Numbered from the stretch's first letter, positions 1-8,404 are shown. The stretch: 64,000 bases of DNA from Lysobacter capsici (GCF_018732085.1 NZ_CP076103.1:5828001-5892000), one strand, 5' to 3'. Numbers and translations: made by a program. Notes: generated from the sequence alone by a model not told the origin.

Positions 1-421
1 CCTGAGCCCGCCGCATCAGGACTACGACTGCAACTGGAGCCACAGCGGCGAGCGCCTGCTGGTCGCGCTCGCGCCGCGGGCGCGGGTCGGGGTCGACCTG
101 GAGCGACTGCAGCGCCGGCCGCGCGCGATCCAGATCGCGCAGCGTTACTTCACCGCCGACGAAACCGCGTGGCTGGCCGCGCATCCCGATCTGGACCGCG
201 CCTTCCTGCGCCTGTGGTGCGCCAAGGAAGCGGTGCTCAAGGCGCATGGGCACGGGCTGTCGTTCGGCCTGGAGAAACTGCGTTTCGCCGAACACGACGG
301 CGCCCTGCGCCTGATCGAATGCGATCCCGCCCTGGGCGAGCCGGCGCAATGGCGACTGAGCGAAATCGCCCCCGAGCCCGGCTACCTGGGCGCGCTGGCG
401 TGGCGCCCGCACGAAACCTGA
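1..421 (+). CDS. 4'-phosphopantetheinyl transferase, C-terminal part (5' end outside the window)
   Basis: The frame is open from base 2 to the TGA at 419-421, giving 139 visible residues; the N-terminus lies before the window. The family moves the phosphopantetheine arm of CoA onto a serine of acyl or peptidyl carrier proteins. Two family signatures are visible: GVDLE at visible residues 30-34, holding the Mg-binding acidic pair, and WxxKEAxxK at 72-80. The ACPS/Sfp superfamily assignment is firm. The carrier proteins served cannot be told from this fragment, and no synthase gene lies in the window. A short palindromic repeat follows the stop. Confidence 0.88.
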   Translation, partial: LSPPHQDYDCNWSHSGERLLVALAPRARVGVDLERLQRRPRAIQIAQRYFTADETAWLAAHPDLDRAFLRLWCAKEAVLKAHGHGLSFGLEKLRFAEHDGALRLIECDPALGEPAQWRLSEIAPEPGYLGALAWRPHET

Positions 422-441
422 GCGCAAACCTCGGTGCCCAT

Positions 442-470
442 CTGTAGGAGCGGCGCGAGCCGCGACCGCG
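442..470 (+). repeat. REP-like palindrome, family A (GTAGGAGCGGCGC-GCCGCGACCGCG)
   Basis: Short GC-rich imperfect palindrome just after the phosphopantetheinyl transferase stop. Near-identical copies lie at 26721-26749, 26890-26918, 27007-27030, 49039-49067, 49109-49137, 61623-61651 and 61708-61736, in both orientations and always between genes. Confidence 0.8.
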
Positions 471-594
471 AACCCCCGACGACGACGCAAACGACATCGC
501 AACGGTTCGCACCCCGCACCGAAACAAACGCCACGCCGCCTCGCCCGCCACCCGCATCCGGTCCCGCCCAACCAATCGCCCCCACGCGATCAGC

Positions 595-600
595 GATAAT
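595..600 (+). promoter_or_regulatory. Possible -10 element of rsmG
   Basis: GATAAT ends only 6 bases before the rsmG ATG at 607, and no Shine-Dalgarno sequence lies between. If used, transcription would start at or near the ATG, giving a leaderless mRNA. No convincing -35 box is visible. Confidence 0.3.
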
Positions 601-606
601 CCCCGC

Positions 607-1272
607 ATGAACGCCCCCCTCTCCCTGCCGCCCGCGCTGCGCGCCGATCTCGAATCCGGCCTGAGCGCGCTCGCGCTCGACCCGGCCCTGGCCACGCCGC
701 TGCTGGACTACCTGGCCCTGCTCGCCCGCTGGAACCGCACCTACAACCTCACCGCCGTGCGCGACCCGCACGAGATGGTCGGCAAGCACCTGCTCGATTC
801 GCTGGCCATGCACCGCTACGTCGACGCCCTGGCGCAGCGCGGCGGCGCCCTGGCCGACCTGGGCACCGGCGCCGGCCTGCCGGGCATTCCGCTGGCGATC
901 GTCAAGCCCGGCCTGCGCGTGACCCTGGTCGAGAGCAACGGCAAGAAGGCCCGCTTCATGCGCGAAGCGCTGCGCCAGCTCGGCCTGAAGGACGCGCGGG
1001 TGGCCGAATCGCGGATCGAGGCGTTCGCCGAACCCGGCGCATTTGACGCCATTACCGCGCGCGCGCTGGCGACCTTGCCGCTGATCCTCGAACTCGGCGG
1101 CCACCTGCTCAAGCCCGGCGGGGTGCTGCTGGCGATGAAGGGCCAGCGCCCGGACGAGGAAATCGCCGCGCTGCCGGACGGCTGGGAAGTGCGCGCGGTC
1201 GAGGCGCTGCAGGTGCCGGGACTGGTCGGCGAGCGCCACATGGTGACCGTCGGCCGCCGCGGCGAAGGCTGA
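607..1272 (+). CDS. rsmG: 16S rRNA (guanine-527-N7)-methyltransferase RsmG (GidB)
   Basis: 221 residues, typical for the family. RsmG uses S-adenosylmethionine to methylate N7 of G527 in 16S rRNA. Visible features are the WNRTYNLTAVRD block at 42-53, HLLDSLA at 61-67, the SAM-binding glycine loop DLGTGAGLPG at 84-93, and the ITARALA segment near 150. It lies directly before parA and parB, an arrangement common in Gram-negative bacteria. The first ATG is used because the family N-terminus starts there. There is no good ribosome binding site, which fits a leaderless transcript. Confidence 0.96.
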   Translation: MNAPLSLPPALRADLESGLSALALDPALATPLLDYLALLARWNRTYNLTAVRDPHEMVGKHLLDSLAMHRYVDALAQRGGALADLGTGAGLPGIPLAIVKPGLRVTLVESNGKKARFMREALRQLGLKDARVAESRIEAFAEPGAFDAITARALATLPLILELGGHLLKPGGVLLAMKGQRPDEEIAALPDGWEVRAVEALQVPGLVGERHMVTVGRRGEG

Positions 1273-1461
1273 TCGGGACGCCCACGCCGGGCGAGTACCA
1301 TACGGCGGCCCGCCCGAGCGTGTGTCGACGGGCGTCTTGACGGCCCGCCGCTGCCTGCGCAAGCGCGGGGCAGCTGGCGCGGGCATAATCCCCAGTCCGG
1401 CCGGCGCCAGGCGCCGTCCGCTTTCTTTCGTCATCACACCGAACAGCAGGGGACGAGCCGC

Positions 1462-2280
1462 ATGGCCCGCATCATCGCCGTCGCCAACCAGAAGGGCGGG
1501 GTCGGCAAGACCACCACCGCGGTCAATCTGGCCGCCGCGCTCGCACGTACGCCCAAGAAAGTGCTGCTCGTCGACCTGGACCCGCAAGGCAACGCGACCA
1601 TGGGCAGCGGCATCGACAAGCGCCAGCTGGACAATTCGGTGTGCGACGTTCTACTCGGCGAAGCCGACGCGGCCGCCACGATCGTGCGCACGCAGGAGGA
1701 GTTCGACCTGCTGCCCGGCAACATCGACCTGACCGCGGCCGAGATCAGCCTGATGAACCAGGACGGGCGCGAGCAGCGGCTCAAGCGCGCGCTGGCGCCG
1801 CTGCGCGCCAGCTACGACTACATCCTGATCGACTGCCCGCCGGCGCTGTCGCTGCTGACCTTGAACGCGCTGACCGCGGCCGACTCGATCATCGTGCCGA
1901 TGCAGTGCGAGTACTACGCCCTGGAAGGCCTGAGCGCGCTGGTCGACACGATCGAGGCGCTCAAGGCCAACCTGAATCCTTCACTGGAAATCGAAGGCGT
2001 GTTGCGCACCATGTTCGACGTGCGCAACAACCTCGCCAATGCCGTGTCGGCCGACCTGACCACCCACTTCGGCGACCGCGTGTTCCGCACCATCGTGCCG
2101 CGCAACGTGCGCCTGGCCGAGGCGCCGAGCTTCGGCCAGAGCATCGTCGGCTACGACAAGGCCAGCCGCGGCGGCATCGCCTACATGGGCCTGGCCGGCG
2201 AAGTGCTGCGCCGCCAGCGCGAACGCGACCAGGCCGCCAAGGCCGGCGCGCGCCCCGCCAGCGCGGAGACCGCGGCATGA
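1462..2280 (+). CDS. parA: Chromosome partitioning ATPase ParA (Soj)
   Basis: 272-residue P-loop ATPase of the MinD/ParA class that works with ParB to segregate chromosome origins. The deviant Walker A motif KGGVGKTT is at residues 11-18, with the DLDPQGN segment around 38-44 and the LIDCPPALS Walker B region near 120. The spacer after rsmG is 189 bp and holds a CATAAT hexamer at 1384-1389 that could be a -10 element. The stop codon overlaps the parB start by four bases (ATGA), so the pair is translationally coupled. Confidence 0.96.
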   Translation: MARIIAVANQKGGVGKTTTAVNLAAALARTPKKVLLVDLDPQGNATMGSGIDKRQLDNSVCDVLLGEADAAATIVRTQEEFDLLPGNIDLTAAEISLMNQDGREQRLKRALAPLRASYDYILIDCPPALSLLTLNALTAADSIIVPMQCEYYALEGLSALVDTIEALKANLNPSLEIEGVLRTMFDVRNNLANAVSADLTTHFGDRVFRTIVPRNVRLAEAPSFGQSIVGYDKASRGGIAYMGLAGEVLRRQRERDQAAKAGARPASAETAA

Positions 2281-3194
2281 GCAATCCCGCCAAGAAGCGC
2301 GGCCTGGGCCGCGGCCTGGAAGCCCTGCTTGGCCCGAAGGCCGCCGCCGAGGCGCCGGCCCTGGTCGAGGCCCAGCCCGGCGACCTGCTGCGCAACCTGC
2401 CGGTCGATTCGCTGAGCGCGGGCAAGTACCAGCCGCGCAAGCACTGGGACGAAGCCAAGCTCGCCGAGCTGGCCGAATCGATCAAGGCCCAGGGCGTGAT
2501 CCAGCCCATCGTGGTGCGCGAGATCGGCGAACGCGGCGGCAAGACCTACGAGATCATCGCCGGCGAACGCCGCTGGCGCGCCTCGCGCCTGGCCGGGCTG
2601 AGCACGATCCCGGTGGTGATCCGCGAAGTCGACGACCGCACCGTGGTCGCGATGGCGCTGATCGAGAACATCCAGCGCGAAGACCTCAACCCGCTGGAAG
2701 AAGCGCAGGCGCTCAGCCGCCTGATCGACGAATTCGACCTCACCCACGCCCAGGCCGCCGAAGCGGTCGGCCGTTCGCGCGCGGCGGTGTCCAACCTGCT
2801 GCGCCTGCTGGAACTGCCGGCCGAGATCCGGGTGCTGGTGGAAACCCGCGCGCTGGAAATGGGCCATGCGCGCGCGCTGCTGACCCTGGCGCCGCAGGCC
2901 GCGATCGCGGTCGCGCGCCAGGCCGCCGAGGCGGGCTGGTCGGTGCGCGAGGTCGAGCATCGGGTGCAGCAGCTGGCCGCCGGCAAGATCCCGGTCGCCG
3001 GCAAGCCCAAGCCGGCCAAGGCCAAGCCGCAGGCCGACATCGCCACGCTCGAGCGCGAGCTGTCCGAATCGCTGAACACCAAGGTCAACGTGCTGCACGG
3101 CCGCGCCGGCAAGGGCCGGCTGGTGATCCATTACAGCGACCTGGATTCGCTGGAAGGCGTGCTGGAGAAGCTGCGCGGGAAAGTGGTCGACTGA
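2277..3194 (+). CDS. parB: Chromosome partitioning protein ParB (Spo0J)
   Basis: 305 residues, starting at the ATG inside the ATGA overlap with parA. The N-terminus carries the arginine- and lysine-rich GLGRGLEALLG motif that touches ParA. A ParB/Srx-fold domain follows, with YQPRKHW near residue 50 and the GERRWRAS CTP-binding box near 98-105. Next come a helix-turn-helix region (AEAVGRSRAAVSN, near 165) and a C-terminal dimerisation segment. ParB binds parS sites and spreads as a CTP-dependent clamp. No parS palindrome was noticed nearby. Confidence 0.96.
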   Translation: MSNPAKKRGLGRGLEALLGPKAAAEAPALVEAQPGDLLRNLPVDSLSAGKYQPRKHWDEAKLAELAESIKAQGVIQPIVVREIGERGGKTYEIIAGERRWRASRLAGLSTIPVVIREVDDRTVVAMALIENIQREDLNPLEEAQALSRLIDEFDLTHAQAAEAVGRSRAAVSNLLRLLELPAEIRVLVETRALEMGHARALLTLAPQAAIAVARQAAEAGWSVREVEHRVQQLAAGKIPVAGKPKPAKAKPQADIATLERELSESLNTKVNVLHGRAGKGRLVIHYSDLDSLEGVLEKLRGKVVD

Positions 3195-3230
3195 GTCTGG
3201 CTTGAGGCTTCGATGCATCTGAGACGAGAG

Positions 3231-3350
3231 CATCGGGGCTGAAGCCCCTCCCACAAAAGACCTCGCAGCCACGCAAATAGTCCAAGGGACGAAGCCGCCG
3301 ATCGCCGCGCGACGCCAGGATTATTGTGGGAGAGGCTAGAGCCCCGACGC
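3231..3350. repeat. Inverted pair of family B repeats (GGGAGGGGCTTCAGCCCCGACGC type)
   Basis: The 395-bp gap between parB and the next gene holds two facing copies of a short palindromic element. One is at 3231-3258 (TCGGGGCTGAAGCCCCTCCCACA) and a diverged copy is at 3325-3350. Together they could form a long hairpin after parB. Similar inverted pairs occur at 32095-32200 and 34228-34346. The rest of the gap is featureless apart from a GATAAT hexamer at 3475-3480. Confidence 0.75.
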
Positions 3351-3589
3351 TCTGCGATCAGCCCCCGCGCCCCAGTCCAGAGCACCGGCTCGACTGATCC
3401 GCACTAGCCTGTCCTCGCCCGCCCTGCGCGGGTCGCCCGGAGCCGTCCTGTGACGTCCCGCCCGGGCGTCCGGGGATAATCCACTAAACTGACGCATTCG
3501 ATCGTGCCAATACGCCTGCCGGACCTGCTCCGGCCGGGCGCGAACGTCGTCGCCGCAAACGAACCACACCACCGATAGGGAGATTGCAC

Positions 3590-4021
3590 ATGAAATGGAT
3601 GGCCGCCGCCGCATTGATGCTGGCACCGGTTATGGCTTTGGCGCAGTCCGGGTCCTGCCCGGAACTGAAGAATCCGGAGTTGAAGTGGAGCCAGCGCCAG
3701 GGCGCGAACTACACGATCTGCTACCTGGAGCTGCCGTCCAGTCTGGGCTCGGGCAGCGGGTTCGGGGTCTACCTGGGCAGCCGCACCTTCAAGCCGGACA
3801 AGAAGGCGCGCGCCGAGAAGGGCAGCGTCGGCAGCCAGCAGGTGCAGTGGTTCAAGAAGCAGACCGTCAACAACGCGCGCCCCTACTCGCGCGAAGCGCT
3901 GGTCAACCTGCCGGGCGCCAAGCCCAAGAGCAAGGTCCGGATCTACACCTGGATCGACGCGGCCACCGCCGAGCAACTGGACGAAGCCTTCGGCCTGGCC
4001 CGCCAGGTCGCGGTGCAGTAA
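3590..4021 (+). CDS. Secreted protein of unknown function, paralogue of the next gene
   Basis: 143 residues. Residues 1-19 form a signal peptide ending in a Sec-type ALA-QS site. The ATG at 3590 is chosen because AGGGAGA sits 6 bases upstream at 3577-3583. The mature part has two cysteines, a CYLELP segment, VQWFKK and a WIDAATAEQLDEA tail. The same pattern, CY...P, FG.Y.G, V.WF, ARE.L and W.(D/N)AA.A, recurs in the C-terminal half of the protein from 4149-4883. The two are therefore paralogues probably made by duplication. I recognise no family or catalytic motif. Export to the periplasm or beyond is inferred from the signal peptide. Confidence 0.82.
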   Translation: MKWMAAAALMLAPVMALAQSGSCPELKNPELKWSQRQGANYTICYLELPSSLGSGSGFGVYLGSRTFKPDKKARAEKGSVGSQQVQWFKKQTVNNARPYSREALVNLPGAKPKSKVRIYTWIDAATAEQLDEAFGLARQVAVQ

Positions 4022-4148
4022 ACCTGCGCGCAGTAACCGGCAGGCCGTAAACCGGTCGAACGGCGACGGACGCGCTTTGCGAACGTCGCCGTGGCCGGCC
4101 GAGCCGGACTGGCCCGGTCCGGCCGGCCCGGATAAGGAGATCCTCCGC

Positions 4149-4883
4149 ATGATCGAGACCGTACTGCTGAGCGTCGTGCTGGGCGCGACGCCCTCGCCGC
4201 CGCCCTTGCCGCCGCTGCCGCCGATGTGGCCCGGTCCGGTGACCTCGCCCCAGCCGCAGGACGACGTGCACCTGGACTGGGCCGACCCGGTCGGCCGCTT
4301 GCGCGACGGCGAGCTGATCTACCACCCGCCGCTGATCGAGCCGTGGTATCCGTCGGTGCCGGAGACGCTGATCGATGTCCCGCCGCTGCCTGAGCGGCCG
4401 CAGGACCCGCTGCAGTGGGCCGATCCGGGCCATCCGGCGGCCGCGGCCGGCCCCGAAGGGATCGATGGCCCGCCGGACCTTCCGCCGCTGCCCGCCCCCG
4501 AGGCCGCCCCCTTCGCCTGCCCGACCCTGCCGGCCGCCGCCGGCCTGCGCTGGGTGCATGAGCGCGGCGAGGATTTCGACCTGTGCTACGCCTATCCGCG
4601 CGCGGCACCGAAGCAGCCCGACGCGCCGGCGCGCTTCGGCCTGTACCACGGCCTGCATCCCAGCTTCGATCCGGCGTCGCGCCAGCCCGTCGCCCAGGGC
4701 ACGATCGACGGCCGCCCGGTGCGCTGGTTCCAGGCCCGCAGCGGCGGCGCCTACGCCCGCGAGACCTTGTTCTCGCCGCGAACCAGGCGCTACGGCTGGA
4801 CCCTGCACCTGTGGATCAATGCAGCCAATGCAAAAGAACTGAGCGACACTTTGCCCATCGTCAGCCAACTCCCCCTCCAATGA
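4149..4883 (+). CDS. Proline-rich exported protein with a C-terminal domain like the preceding gene
   Basis: 244 residues. The ATG at 4149 follows a strong AAGGAGA at 4134-4140. A short hydrophobic N-terminus is followed by about 120 residues rich in Pro, Asp and Trp. The last 110 residues then match the protein from 3590-4021: DLCYAYPR, FGLYHGL, VRWFQ, ARETLF and WINAANAKEL. The proline-rich stretch may be a spacer across the cell wall space. Its stop overlaps the ATG of the sugar epimerase gene (ATGA), so the two are made together; whether they work together is unknown. No known family was recognised. Confidence 0.8.
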   Translation: MIETVLLSVVLGATPSPPPLPPLPPMWPGPVTSPQPQDDVHLDWADPVGRLRDGELIYHPPLIEPWYPSVPETLIDVPPLPERPQDPLQWADPGHPAAAAGPEGIDGPPDLPPLPAPEAAPFACPTLPAAAGLRWVHERGEDFDLCYAYPRAAPKQPDAPARFGLYHGLHPSFDPASRQPVAQGTIDGRPVRWFQARSGGAYARETLFSPRTRRYGWTLHLWINAANAKELSDTLPIVSQLPLQ

Positions 4884-5845
4884 CCCTCCTAGTCACCGGC
4901 GCGGCCGGCTTCATCGGCGCGAACGTCTGCCGCGCGCTGCGCGCGCAGGGTCGCGACGTCGTCGGCCTCGACAACTACAACGACTACTACGACCCCCGAC
5001 TCAAGCGCGATCGCGTGCAGGCGCTGTGCGCCGAGGTGGACATCCGCGCGCTCGACCTGGGCGACCGCGACGGCCTGAGCGCGCTGTTCGACGAATTCGC
5101 CTTCGACCGGGTGGTCCACCTGGCCGCGCAGGCCGGCGTGCGCTATTCGCTGACCAACCCGCATGCCTATGTCGACAGCAACCTGGTCGGCTTCGTCAAC
5201 CTGCTCGAGCTGTGCCGCCATCGCGGCGTGCAGCACCTGGCCTATGCCAGTTCCTCGTCGGTGTACGGCGATTCGGCCAGGCCGCCGTTCTCGGAAGACC
5301 AGCGCATCGACCAGCCGCGCTCGCTGTACGCGGCGACCAAGGCCGCCAACGAGCTGATGGCGCACACCTACGCGCATCTGTACGGCCTGCGCTCGACCGG
5401 TCTGCGTTTCTTCACCGTCTACGGCCCCTGGGGCCGGCCGGACATGGCGCCGCTGCTGTTCTCGCGCGCGGTGCTCGCCGGCCGCCCGATCGAGGTGTTC
5501 AACCACGGCAAGATGCGCCGCGACTTCACCTACATCGACGACATCGTCGCCGGGGTGATCGGCGCGCTCGATCACCCGCCCGAACAGGACCCGCCGCACC
5601 GGGTGTTCAACCTGGGCAACCACACCCCGGTCGAACTGGAGCGCTTCATCCAGGTCATCGCCGATGCCGCCGGCCGCCCGGCCGAAAAGGTCTACAAGCC
5701 GATGCAGCCCGGCGACATGATCGAGACCATGGCCGACACCTCGCGCGCGCAGGCCGCGTTCGGGTTCGAGCCGGCGACCGCGATCGAGCAGGGCCTGCCG
5801 CGCGTGGTCGAGTGGTGCCGCGACTATTTCGGCGACGATGCCTGA
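4880..5845 (+). CDS. NAD-dependent nucleotide-sugar epimerase (UDP-glucuronate 4-epimerase type)
   Basis: 321-residue extended short-chain dehydrogenase. The Rossmann motif GAAGFIG is at residues 7-13 and the catalytic serine region SSSSVYG at 124-130. The YxxxK pair is Y150 and K154. The DNYNDYYDPRLKRDR segment after the Rossmann fold and the FTVYGPWGRPDMA block are typical of UDP-glucuronate 4-epimerases, which make UDP-galacturonate for surface polysaccharides. A UDP-glucose 4-epimerase or related activity cannot be excluded. It overlaps the upstream gene by four bases, and a glycosyltransferase gene follows after 335 bp. Confidence 0.9.
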   Translation: MTLLVTGAAGFIGANVCRALRAQGRDVVGLDNYNDYYDPRLKRDRVQALCAEVDIRALDLGDRDGLSALFDEFAFDRVVHLAAQAGVRYSLTNPHAYVDSNLVGFVNLLELCRHRGVQHLAYASSSSVYGDSARPPFSEDQRIDQPRSLYAATKAANELMAHTYAHLYGLRSTGLRFFTVYGPWGRPDMAPLLFSRAVLAGRPIEVFNHGKMRRDFTYIDDIVAGVIGALDHPPEQDPPHRVFNLGNHTPVELERFIQVIADAAGRPAEKVYKPMQPGDMIETMADTSRAQAAFGFEPATAIEQGLPRVVEWCRDYFGDDA

Positions 5846-6180
5846 CATTCGCGGCCATTCCGGCGAAGTAAGCTGATCCCGGCCCGCCCCGCGGGTGCGG
5901 GTGCGAGTCGCCGGGCCGGGCGGGCCGGGGCTCCACCTGGCACGCACCGACACCCCGCCGACGCGCGCGTGTTCATGATCGCTGGCCGAACGCCGGCGCC
6001 GCGGCCGTTCACGTCAGCGCGGCCGAGGCTTAAGCTGCCGGTGTTTTTCGCCTGCGACGGCGGCATCCCGTGTTGCAACCCCGACCCATCCGCCCCGGAA
6101 CCGCTGCGCCGGCCCGCCCATCACTCCACGCTGACCAAGCCCTGGGCTGAAATACCCCGCATTCCTCGCGAACCCCATCG
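5846..6180 (+). other. Non-coding gap of 335 bp
   Basis: No convincing gene. Bases 5878-5932 hold GC-rich inverted sequence (CCCGCCCCGCGG against CCGGGCGGGCCGGGG) that might act as a weak terminator for the epimerase unit. Nothing else was identified. Confidence 0.4.
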
Positions 6181-6906
6181 ATGACCCAATCCCCCCAACT
6201 CTCCGTCGTCGTCCCCGTGTTCAACGAACAGGACAACGTCGCGCCCCTGGTCCAGGAAATCGTCACCGCGCTGCGCGGGGTGACCGATTTCGAAATCGTC
6301 TATGTCGACGACCATTCGCGCGACGGCACCCTGGCGGCACTCGAAGCGCTCAAGGCCGGCGTGCCCGAGCTGCGCGTGCTGCACCACGTGACCCAGAGCG
6401 GCCAGAGCACCGCGGTGCGCAACGGGGTCAGGGCCGCGCGCGGCGCCTGGATCGCGACCCTCGACGGCGACGGCCAGAACGACCCGGCCGACATCCCCAA
6501 GCTGCTGGCCAAGCGCGCCGAATCGGCCGGCGACGTGCGCCTGTTCGCCGGCTGGCGGGTCAACCGCCAGGACTCGGGCAGCAAGCGCTGGGCGTCGAAG
6601 TGGGCCAACGCGATCCGCAGCCGCATGCTGCGCGACGACACCCCCGACACCGGCTGCGGCATCAAGCTGTTCGAGCGCGCCGCGTTCCTGGAACTGCCCT
6701 ACTTCGACCACATGCACCGCTACCTGCCGGCGCTGATGCAGCGCGCCGGCTGGAAGACCCTGAGCGTGCCGGTCAATCACCGCCAGCGCAGCACCGGCGT
6801 GTCCAAGTACAACAACCTCAACCGCGCCCTGGTGGGCATCAGCGACCTGCGCGGGGTGGCCTGGCTGATCCGCCGCGGCAAGCTGACCCAGATCGTCGAA
6901 CGCTGA
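6181..6906 (+). CDS. Family 2 glycosyltransferase (polyprenyl-phosphate sugar transferase type)
   Basis: 241 residues with a GT-A fold and no C-terminal membrane pair. VVVPVFNEQDN is at 9-19, a VYVDDHSRDGT segment near 40-50, and the metal-binding DGD at 95-97 within LDGDGQNDP. These features match dolichyl- or undecaprenyl-phosphate mannose/glucose synthases, which load a sugar on a lipid carrier. The LAB_N protein gene begins 10 bases after its stop and a multi-pass membrane gene follows. This suggests a lipid-linked sugar pathway for glycolipid or lipopolysaccharide decoration. Donor sugar and acceptor are not known. Confidence 0.88.
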   Translation: MTQSPQLSVVVPVFNEQDNVAPLVQEIVTALRGVTDFEIVYVDDHSRDGTLAALEALKAGVPELRVLHHVTQSGQSTAVRNGVRAARGAWIATLDGDGQNDPADIPKLLAKRAESAGDVRLFAGWRVNRQDSGSKRWASKWANAIRSRMLRDDTPDTGCGIKLFERAAFLELPYFDHMHRYLPALMQRAGWKTLSVPVNHRQRSTGVSKYNNLNRALVGISDLRGVAWLIRRGKLTQIVER

Positions 6907-6916
6907 GGCCGCGCCG

Positions 6917-7258
6917 ATGAACTTCGATTTCATGAATTCGCCGATCGTCTGGCTGGCCTGGACCGGCCTGCACATGTCGCCGTGGAAGCTGATCGGCCTG
7001 GTCGGCGCGCTGATGTTCGGCGGCCGCTGGCTGGTCCAGTTCATCGCCAGCAAGCGCCAGGGCAAGCCGGTGATCCCGCGCGCGTTCTGGTACATGAGCC
7101 TGGTCGGCAGCGTGATGACCCTGAGCTACTTCGTGTTTTCGCAGAAGCAGGACTCGGTCGGCGTCATCCAGAACCTGTTCCCGGCCTTCACCGCCGCCTA
7201 CAGCCTGTACCTGGACATCAAGCACCGCGGCTGGCACCGCGACCGCGCCAGTCACTGA
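6917..7258 (+). CDS. Small membrane protein with LAB_N domain (lipid-A-disaccharide synthase N-terminal domain)
   Basis: 113 residues with about three membrane segments: WKLIGLVGALMFGGRWLVQF, YMSLVGSVMTLSYFVF, and IQNLFPAFTAAYSLYLDI. The GRWLVQ, KRQGKPVIPRAFWY and LYLDIKH motifs are those of the stand-alone LAB_N family. Such proteins often sit beside GT2 enzymes, as here, and are thought to help in lipid-linked sugar transfer. The mechanism is not established. It lies 10 bp after the glycosyltransferase stop and is almost certainly in its operon. Confidence 0.88.
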   Translation: MNFDFMNSPIVWLAWTGLHMSPWKLIGLVGALMFGGRWLVQFIASKRQGKPVIPRAFWYMSLVGSVMTLSYFVFSQKQDSVGVIQNLFPAFTAAYSLYLDIKHRGWHRDRASH

Positions 7259-7268
7259 GGCGCGATGC

Positions 7269-7910
7269 TTGATCATCCAGTGGGCGTATACGCTGAAAGC
7301 GCCCTGGGGCGCGGTCCTGATCCTGGCGCATATCGTATTGATCGCCGCGCTGATCCTGGACCTGGACCGGGCCTACCGGATCGCCGTCGGCAAGCCTCTC
7401 AACCCCCTGCTGCCGCCCGGGCTGTTTCCGCCGGCCACGCCCGGACTCGCGAACAAGGCCCCTAAGCGCAGCGGCGGCAGATTGCGTAACGGGCTGCTGC
7501 TGGCGTTCCTCGCGCTGGTCATCGTCCCGAGCGCACTGCCCAGTCCCCTGCCTGGCGGTTCCTTCTGGAGCGTGCTGCTCGCTGGCGGGGGAATGGCGGT
7601 GGCCCTCGGCTTGAGCCACCTGTGCCAGACGCGCGGCTGGCGCGTCGCCGAATACGGCCTGATCGCCGTCGCGGCGGCCTGCCTGGTCGGCATGATGCTG
7701 CATCGGTACTGGTTCGCCGGCGACGAGGGACTGCGGCACTACCTGGTGATGGTCGGCCTGTTTGCCGCCATCGTGACCCTCATGGCCCTGTCTTACGGCC
7801 TCATGCGATCCTGGCCACCGCCGCGGACACCCGCCCAGGCGCACGTCCGCTTTGTACTGGGATTGATCCTGACGGGCCTGCTGATCGCCCTGTTCTTCAT
7901 CCGCGCCTGA
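7269..7910 (+). CDS. Multi-pass inner membrane protein of unknown function
   Basis: 213 residues with about six hydrophobic segments near residues 10-30, 75-95, 98-118, 125-145, 155-178 and 190-212. A positively charged loop with PLNPLLPPGLFPP lies after the first. The start is uncertain. TTG at 7269 is the best in-frame choice, 10 bp after the LAB_N gene. An ATG at 7265 is out of frame. The position points to a role in the same sugar-lipid pathway, for example as a flippase or transferase partner. The sequence shows no recognisable family motif, so this is only inference from context. Confidence 0.6.
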   Translation: MIIQWAYTLKAPWGAVLILAHIVLIAALILDLDRAYRIAVGKPLNPLLPPGLFPPATPGLANKAPKRSGGRLRNGLLLAFLALVIVPSALPSPLPGGSFWSVLLAGGGMAVALGLSHLCQTRGWRVAEYGLIAVAAACLVGMMLHRYWFAGDEGLRHYLVMVGLFAAIVTLMALSYGLMRSWPPPRTPAQAHVRFVLGLILTGLLIALFFIRA

Positions 7911-7939
7911 CCCCTGCGGCCTGAACGCGCCTGCATTTG

Positions 7940-7968
7940 TTGTCGCGGCCCGGGGCCTGGGGCATAAT
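7940..7968 (+). promoter_or_regulatory. Promoter of rpmB-rpmG
   Basis: TTGTCG at 7940-7945 and CATAAT at 7963-7968 are separated by 17 bases, the ideal sigma-70 spacing. The likely start lies near 7975, leaving a leader of about 180 bases before rpmB. Confidence 0.65.
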
Positions 7969-8154
7969 GCCCGGCTCGTTGTGTCCGGCTGCCTCTAGGG
8001 GCATCACCGGGCGGCCGTCGGAAGCGCGATTCCGGGCCGCCACGTACGGCGAGATTCCTTACCTGTATCGCGCGGTGCCAGCCTTCGAAAGAGCGCGGTG
8101 CCGGGGCCGCCGCCTCCCTGGCCAAGGGAAGCAAGACTCCTTTCGAGGTGCGTA

Positions 8155-8391
8155 ATGTCCCGCGTATGCCAAGTAACGGGCAAGCGAACGACGACCGGCA
8201 ACAACGTCTCGCATGCCATGAACAAGACCCGCCGCCGTTTCATGCCCAACCTGCACGAGCGCCGCTTCTGGGTCGCCAGTGAGAACCGTTGGGTGAAGCT
8301 GCGTGTTTCCGCCAATGCCCTGCGCACCATCGACAAGAACGGTATCGATTCCGTCCTCGCCGAACTCCGCGCACGCGGCGAAAAGATCTGA
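8155..8391 (+). CDS. rpmB: 50S ribosomal protein L28
   Basis: 78 residues, the normal length. It begins MSRVCQVTGKRTTTGNNVSHA, carrying the CxxTGK motif of bacterial L28, and continues with the TRRRFMPNLH and RFWV segments. It is a structural protein of the large ribosomal subunit. rpmG follows 13 bases after its stop, the usual pairing in proteobacteria. Confidence 0.98.
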   Translation: MSRVCQVTGKRTTTGNNVSHAMNKTRRRFMPNLHERRFWVASENRWVKLRVSANALRTIDKNGIDSVLAELRARGEKI

Positions 8392-8404
8392 GGAGGATCG
8401 AACC

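Noticed and set aside
7265..7465. ATG at 7265 as the start of the gene after the LAB_N gene
   Set aside because: It is in a different frame that ends after 66 codons; the hydrophobic protein is in the frame of the TTG at 7269.
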